This document shows positions 36,927 to 41,060 of a stretch of 41,060 bases of DNA, one piece after another. The notes beneath the pieces are model-generated. The model was not told the DNA's origin. It saw only the letters and a program-made list of their open reading frames with translations, and did not search any database. Made by a program: the position numbers and the translations under genes. Source of the DNA: Xanthomonas cissicola (GTDB lineage: Bacteria > Pseudomonadota > Gammaproteobacteria > Xanthomonadales > Xanthomonadaceae); NCBI RefSeq assembly GCF_008801575.1, contig NZ_VZPL01000042.1:1-41060 (forward strand). Reading direction: 5' to 3'. Position 1 is the first letter of the stretch; each line of letters begins with the position of its first letter.

Positions 36927-39374
36927 TCACGTCGCTCCAAGCATCCGCATCACATTCGGCACTCCCCTGCCCTGCACATAGCGGTCGCGCTGCAGGTCGG
37001 TACAGGTATCCAGCAGCAGTTGCTTAACCCGATCGGGGAAGCCGATGAACTCGCGGCGCGCCGATAGGAAACCCGCCAGCACGCCGGAGACATGCGGTGC
37101 GGCCATGCTGGTGCCGCTCATCTCCACCATCAGGCTGGCCGGGTCGCCTGGGTCGAAGTCGTAGTAGGCCGACAGGATCTTCTCCCCTGGCGCGACCACA
37201 TCCGGCTTGCTGCGGCCGTCGGCAGTCGGCCCGCGCGAGGAAAAATACGACACGCCATAGTTGTGTGGGCTGCTCTTGTGCACCGAGCCGACCACGATGG
37301 CGTCTTCCAGGTTGCCCGGGTCGCTGATCGACAGATCCATGTTGGCCGCATACGCATCGCCATCGTTGCGCATCAACCAGGCCAGGCCCTCGTTGCCGGC
37401 AGCGATCACCACCAGCACGCCTTGCCGCCACAGCCGGCGTAATTCATTGCACAACGGCGTAAACCCGCAGCCGTAGCTCTCCGGGTCGAAGCAGCCGCCC
37501 AGGCTCAGATTGACGCCATGGATGACCAGCTCGCCGGCGCGCTCGTTGATGTCGGCCACCTGCTGCACCGCCTTGATCGTCCACGAGTCGCGGCCGTTTC
37601 CGGCATCGTCGAGTACCTTGAAGCCATACAGCTGCGTATCCGGCGCCATGCCGGAAAATTCAAGCGTACGGCCGGGCGTGCCGCTCGCATCCGGGATCGA
37701 AGCGCGACACTGCCCGGCGATGATGCCGGCGATATGCGTGCCGTGCCCATGCCGATCGAGCCGGGTAAACGCAGTGCCGTCGGCGCGGGTCAGCCGTTTG
37801 GGCGCACCGCGCCGCGTGCAATCCCACTGTGCCACCACGTTGTCGCGCTCACCCTTGAGGAAAAAATGCGGGTGACCGGCCGCGATGCCGGTATCCATCA
37901 CCGCCCAACCGATCTGCTGCGCGCGCGCGCGATACGCCGTGCGTGCCGCATCGGCATGCAGGACATTGCCCGACACATGGATCAACGCGCGTTTTCCGGC
38001 ATTGCGCCACACCCGCCGAAAGCCCAATGTGCGATAGCGATCCTGCAGCGATTCGATCTCGAATCGGGTGAGCCGCGCAGACACGAAACGCTGCAGGCTG
38101 TCTTCCAGCTCGATCGCCTCATCCAGCGCATCGCCACTCAAGCCGGTGGTGCGCGCAGCGGCTTGGCGCACATGCTGCAACAGCAATGCGCGCGCATCGG
38201 CAGGGTCGTTACCCAACACGCGCCGATCCAGCTCGATCAGCACATCGTGTCGGTGCTCCGGGCCATGCGCTTCGAGCTGCTCGCTGAGGTCCTTGATCAG
38301 CACTGCATTGGACACCGGCTGATCGAAGCCCACACCCACGGCTTGGCGCACCGCGGCGCGCACCTGCGGAATCGACAGATAGCCCGAAGCCGAATGCGGG
38401 TTGTGCTGCCAGTCCGGGTTCAAGCGCGCAGCGGCCAGGTTTTCGAAACGTCCTTTCGCATTGGCGATGTCGTCGGTGAGGTCCGGGTCCAGCGCGATCG
38501 GGTCGCGCGTTTCGGTCACATTAATCCAGCGCTGTACGCACTCGGGGAACGGCAGTTTGCGCGTGCCGGTCCAGCGCTTGAACATGCTCCGCACCTGCGG
38601 CAACCCCAGTGGCGAGCCCAGGGTGAGGAACAAACTGACCTCGCAGTCGGCCGCCTTCAGCTGGCGCAGCACATCGAAGGCGATCATCGAACCCTGGCTG
38701 TGCGCCACCACCACGAATGGCCCGCCGCCTGCACGCAGCCGCTGCGCCAGACTTTCGCGCATCAGCGCCGCACGTTCCGGCACGAAGAACAGGTCATGCA
38801 CGTCCTGCAACAATGCAGCGGAAATCAGCCGCAGCAACACCCGGTTGATCGCATCGATGGCCCCCTTGACCTGCACGCTGCCGGGCACGGACGCGCCCTG
38901 AAGCTCGTCCAGCAGCCGATGCAGATCGGCACGTTCCTGCTCGCTCTGCGCCAGCGCGTCTGCCAACAGGTGCAGGTCCTGTTCGCCCGGCACCAGGCCA
39001 AGCGTGCTCAAGGCGCGCTGCACGCTTTGATTGAGCGCCGGACCCACATCGCGCGCATCGCAATTGCCCGGCTCGGCCACTGGATAGCGCTCGCGATTGA
39101 CCCAGTACGCCAGCCGCGTACGCTCGCCCATGGGCCGCCCGAACAAGGCCTTGTCCCACTGACAACGCAGCACATCAGCCGGCGGCTTGTTGCCGATGCC
39201 ATGGATGTAGATCACCGTGCGCGCCTTGCCCTGCACGCGGGTCGCCGCGGGCTCCTGGGCCCCGGCCTGCTGCGCACGCGCAGTGCGCGGCCGCGCCGGT
39301 TGTTGCGTGCTTGCAGCGGCCTTGCGCGGCAGCGCGCGTGCAGGTTTCGAACGTGGGGGCTTGCCTGTCGCCAT
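36927..39374 (-). CDS. Fusion of alpha/beta hydrolase and S8 subtilase
   Basis: The 815-residue protein has a basic, Pro/Ala-rich N-terminus (1-50) without a signal peptide. An alpha/beta-hydrolase follows, with VIYIHGIGN (about 54-62) and the nucleophile elbow VVVAHSQGSM (Ser226), and HNPHSASGYLS (about 324-334) supplies a likely histidine. The C-terminal half is a complete subtilase: Asp494 in VMDTGI, His544 in HGHGTHIAG, oxyanion Asn661 in AAGNEG, and Ser756 in MSGTSMAAPHV. AAGGAG lies before the ATG at 39374, so translation there is well supported. Neither domain seems damaged. I do not know the substrate or location; a cytosolic or unconventionally exported enzyme is possible. It stands alone between smpB and ssrA. 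Confidence 0.85.
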   Translation of the reverse strand: MATGKPPRSKPARALPRKAAASTQQPARPRTARAQQAGAQEPAATRVQGKARTVIYIHGIGNKPPADVLRCQWDKALFGRPMGERTRLAYWVNRERYPVAEPGNCDARDVGPALNQSVQRALSTLGLVPGEQDLHLLADALAQSEQERADLHRLLDELQGASVPGSVQVKGAIDAINRVLLRLISAALLQDVHDLFFVPERAALMRESLAQRLRAGGGPFVVVAHSQGSMIAFDVLRQLKAADCEVSLFLTLGSPLGLPQVRSMFKRWTGTRKLPFPECVQRWINVTETRDPIALDPDLTDDIANAKGRFENLAAARLNPDWQHNPHSASGYLSIPQVRAAVRQAVGVGFDQPVSNAVLIKDLSEQLEAHGPEHRHDVLIELDRRVLGNDPADARALLLQHVRQAAARTTGLSGDALDEAIELEDSLQRFVSARLTRFEIESLQDRYRTLGFRRVWRNAGKRALIHVSGNVLHADAARTAYRARAQQIGWAVMDTGIAAGHPHFFLKGERDNVVAQWDCTRRGAPKRLTRADGTAFTRLDRHGHGTHIAGIIAGQCRASIPDASGTPGRTLEFSGMAPDTQLYGFKVLDDAGNGRDSWTIKAVQQVADINERAGELVIHGVNLSLGGCFDPESYGCGFTPLCNELRRLWRQGVLVVIAAGNEGLAWLMRNDGDAYAANMDLSISDPGNLEDAIVVGSVHKSSPHNYGVSYFSSRGPTADGRSKPDVVAPGEKILSAYYDFDPGDPASLMVEMSGTSMAAPHVSGVLAGFLSARREFIGFPDRVKQLLLDTCTDLQRDRYVQGRGVPNVMRMLGAT

Positions 39375-39451
39375 CGCTTCGCTCCTTCGTTTGCAGACTG
39401 TTCCGTTCGGTACGGGACTGAAGCCACTGTAAGCGTTGCGCATCTCACCAC

Positions 39452-39480
39452 TTGTGACAGGGCGCGCCGATCCCTACACT
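39452..39480 (+). promoter_or_regulatory. ssrA promoter
   Basis: TTGTGA (39452-39457), 17-base spacer, TACACT (39475-39480). The expected start at about 39487 gives a short leader before the mature 5' end of tmRNA at 39510. Confidence 0.65.
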
Positions 39481-39509
39481 GACCCGGTCAGCGTTTTACT
39501 GCTTTCCCC

Positions 39510-39906
39510 GGGGGTGCACTGGTTTCGACGGGGGTCGCGAAGTCGCTTGGCGCATGCCGAGGGGGCAGCTTTCCTCGTTAATCCAGCAGCAAACTTTTAG
39601 TTGCCAACGATGACAACTACGGTTCGGACTTCGCTATCGCCGCTTAATTGGCTTTAGTTGTAGTTCTACAGCCGCCTAAGGCGAACCCCCGAACCTACTT
39701 GTGCCCGTGCTCGTAGGTGTAGGGTCATTATCACGGAACCATCGGTAGTGGCTGCCTGTCAGCTACCGGTCAGATAAAGCAGGCTGGTTTCCAGGTGCGC
39801 TTTGCCAACCGTGCTGCCTGGGAACGAGATCTAACGGAGGGCTAAGCATGTAGTGCTGGGGATGGAGTGCTTCCGGACGGCGGTTCGATTCCGCCCACCT
39901 CCACCA
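39510..39906 (+). ncRNA. ssrA: tmRNA (SsrA)
   Basis: tmRNA rescues stalled ribosomes and tags the product for degradation. The 5' end GGGGGTG (39510-39516) pairs with CACCTCC (39896-39902), followed by the encoded ACCA, as in alanyl-tRNA-like ends, including the G-U pair at the third position. GGTTTCGACGGGGG follows the 5' arm, and the T-arm GGTTCGATTCC is near the 3' end. The tag frame starts at GCC 39603 and encodes ANDDNYGSDFAIAA, with TAA at 39645-39647. The 3' end is a classic integration site, and an integrase gene begins 108 bp downstream. Confidence 0.97.
39885..39906 (+). other. Probable attachment site at the ssrA 3' end
   Basis: The T-arm and 3' end of ssrA are intact here and directly followed by the integrase region, so this should be one att copy (attL or attR) of the island. 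The second copy of these bases is not in the window. Confidence 0.5.
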
Positions 39907-39960
39907 TCTGATCGCGGAAAAGAGCAGTAAGTGCTTGATTCTGCGAAGGTTAGGCCCGGG

Positions 39961-40010
39961 GTTTGATGTTCAGTTTGAGCCTGCGTTAGGTATCAAACGA
40001 GGTATCAAAC
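39961..40010. repeat. Iterons next to the integrase start
   Basis: GGTATCAAAC occurs twice as a direct repeat (39989-39998 and 40001-40010), and GTTTGAT (39961-39967) is its inverse. They lie between ssrA and the integrase start, the position of arm-type integrase or excisionase binding sites. Confidence 0.5.
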
Positions 40011-40013
40011 CCC

Positions 40014-40991
40014 GTGCCGAAGCCTTATTTTCTGCGCCGCCCTGCTGGGCTCTATGTGCGCTTCTTCGTCCCGACCGACCTCCAATCTCTCGTTGGCTCG
40101 CGCTACCTTGTCCGTCCCGTTCGCTTGTCCCTGGGTGATGCTGCCCGTCTGGCCGTAGCACGAACTGCTGTGGCACTCTCGGAAGCATTCGATCGGATGC
40201 GGCGGGGGGCAAGCAGCATGAAGGACGATTTGCTGAGCCAGGCTTTGGCCGCATTGCAAGGCAACGAAGCTCGGCCCTACACCATTAAGGTGGGTGGGAT
40301 GGAACTGTCTGCTGACGGGGCCGAAGACCATGCTCGGCTGCTCGAAGCGTTGAAAAATCTCCCGCTGCCCTCTTCCACCGAAGTGAGGAAGAAGGCCGGA
40401 CCGTTATTTTCTGAACGCGCAGCCATCCATGTTCGTGAGATGAAACGAGTCGGTCGAAGTGCGACCAACATCTTCGACACCGAATACAGCCTGGGCTTGT
40501 TCGTTGCATTGGTTGGCGACAAGCCTGTGGAAGACTACAAGGCCGATGATGTGCGGAGCTTCTTGGAAGCCATCGAGCATTACCCCAGCAACGCGAGTAA
40601 AAAGACAGAATTTGCAGGACTGGCTCCTGCTGACATTTTGAGGAAAGCCAAAAAAGGCAATTACGCCAAGCTTGGGATGCGCACGAAGGAAAAGCATCGA
40701 GACCGTCTGGCTGCATTTTTTAATGCGTTGGCCAGCGAAGATCTGATCAGCAAAGCACCGCACAAAGCAATTATAAATCGGTCAAAGGCAACCACCGATG
40801 AGCCGAGTCGCAATCCATTTTCCAAAGACGAACTCAATGCCTTGTTCGAGCCTTCAACATTTAAAATGTGGGCATCGAAGTATCCTCATCGCTGGTTCGG
40901 CACTTTGTTGGGATTGACCACAGGCGCCCGCATTAAGGAAGCTCTGAACAACGCACCACAGATACGCGACACTACCCGCCTCATCATGTAG
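40014..40991 (+). pseudogene. Tyrosine-family integrase, truncated by IS insertion
   Basis: The first 307 or so residues are native. They begin with the phage-integrase opening (VPKPYFLRRPAGLYVRFFVPTDLQ), then a core-binding region (about 110-235), and the start of the catalytic domain with the first active-site arginine in LLGLTTGARI. At 40937 the IS begins, adding AL...LIM from IS sequence and a TAG stop at 40991. The second Lys, HxxR and the Tyr are lost from this copy, so it cannot recombine. GTG at 40014 is the only plausible start. The sequence is visibly less GC-rich than its neighbours, a sign of transfer. Confidence 0.85.
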
Positions 40992-41060
40992 AGGATCATC
41001 TATGCAGCTGACGTTCGGTGACGCTGAGGGCCTGGGCAAGCGCAAGCAGACCCGGCGCGA
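40937..41060 (+). mobile_element. IS5-group insertion sequence (IS1478-like), 5' end
   Basis: The element begins GGAAGCTCTGAAC after the target TTAA (40933-40936) inside the integrase gene, and is cut by the window end after 124 bases. It is identical in reverse to the left end of the window. The TTAA here and CTAA at the left copy fit separate YTAR targets, so the two IS copies are independent insertions. Confidence 0.8.
41002..41060 (+). CDS. IS5-family transposase, N-terminal fragment (cut by window edge)
   Basis: The first 19 codons plus two bases are present, identical to the minus-strand copy at 1-57. The ATG is 65 bp inside the IS. The rest, with the catalytic residues, is beyond the window. 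Confidence 0.75.
   Translation, partial: MQLTFGDAEGLGKRKQTRR

Noticed and set aside
37518..39482. A 654-codon plus-strand frame opposite the hydrolase-subtilase gene.
   Set aside because: Antisense shadow; the minus-strand product carries complete catalytic motifs and a good ribosome site.

Overview
The window reads as a piece of a Xanthomonas chromosome (Xanthomonadaceae, Gammaproteobacteria). The base composition is GC-rich. The omlA/bamE gene sits divergent to fur. The SucA, HrcA, Fur and DnaJ lengths and starts match those I know from Xanthomonas, and the tmRNA tag ends in FAIAA. The species cannot be fixed from the sequence alone.

Layout. (1) 1-240: the end of an IS5-group insertion sequence with the first 19 codons of its transposase on the minus strand, then an intergenic palindrome. 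(2) 242-9164: fumC, a frameshifted CorB/CorC-type membrane protein, a secreted CAP-domain protein, purB, a DUF3060 lipoprotein, a YcfD-type ribosomal oxygenase with a long acidic tail, and a translationally coupled GNAT protein. (3) 9254-15010: the 2-oxoglutarate dehydrogenase genes sucA-sucB-lpd. (4) 15165-18351: a LOG-family protein, a YigZ/IMPACT protein and an intact ABC exporter. (5) 18592-23738: a LysR regulator, then a tightly coupled operon of ABC-type exporter, HlyD-like adaptor and TolC-like channel. The exporter of this operon has lost every ATPase motif. (6) 24190-26681: a 64-residue protein, an intergenic cluster of hairpins and DnaA-box-like sites, and the tyrA-pdxY pair. (7) 27135-32161: the heat-shock cluster hrcA-grpE-dnaK-dnaJ (minus strand), with sigma32-like promoters before grpE and dnaK. 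(8) 32278-36795: recN, fur, omlA/bamE, rnfH, ratA and smpB. (9) 36927-41060: an alpha/beta-hydrolase-subtilase fusion, ssrA (tmRNA), and the start of an island integrated at ssrA. The island's tyrosine integrase is cut by a second copy of the same IS.

Most genes are core housekeeping: TCA cycle (fumC, sucAB, lpd), purine synthesis, tyrosine and vitamin B6 metabolism, protein folding, DNA repair, iron regulation, and trans-translation (smpB and ssrA about 3 kb apart). Accessory signals lie in the degenerate ABC operon, the hydrolase-protease fusion, the ssrA-linked island, and several families of intergenic repeats. Notable among the repeats are 7-bp GGGAATC units that face each other across gene spacers.

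The two window ends are the same IS sequence in opposite orientation. This looks like a short-read contig ending in a collapsed repeat, not like a composite transposon. The most unusual system I found is the exporter operon at 19581-23738 with its pseudo-ATPase.
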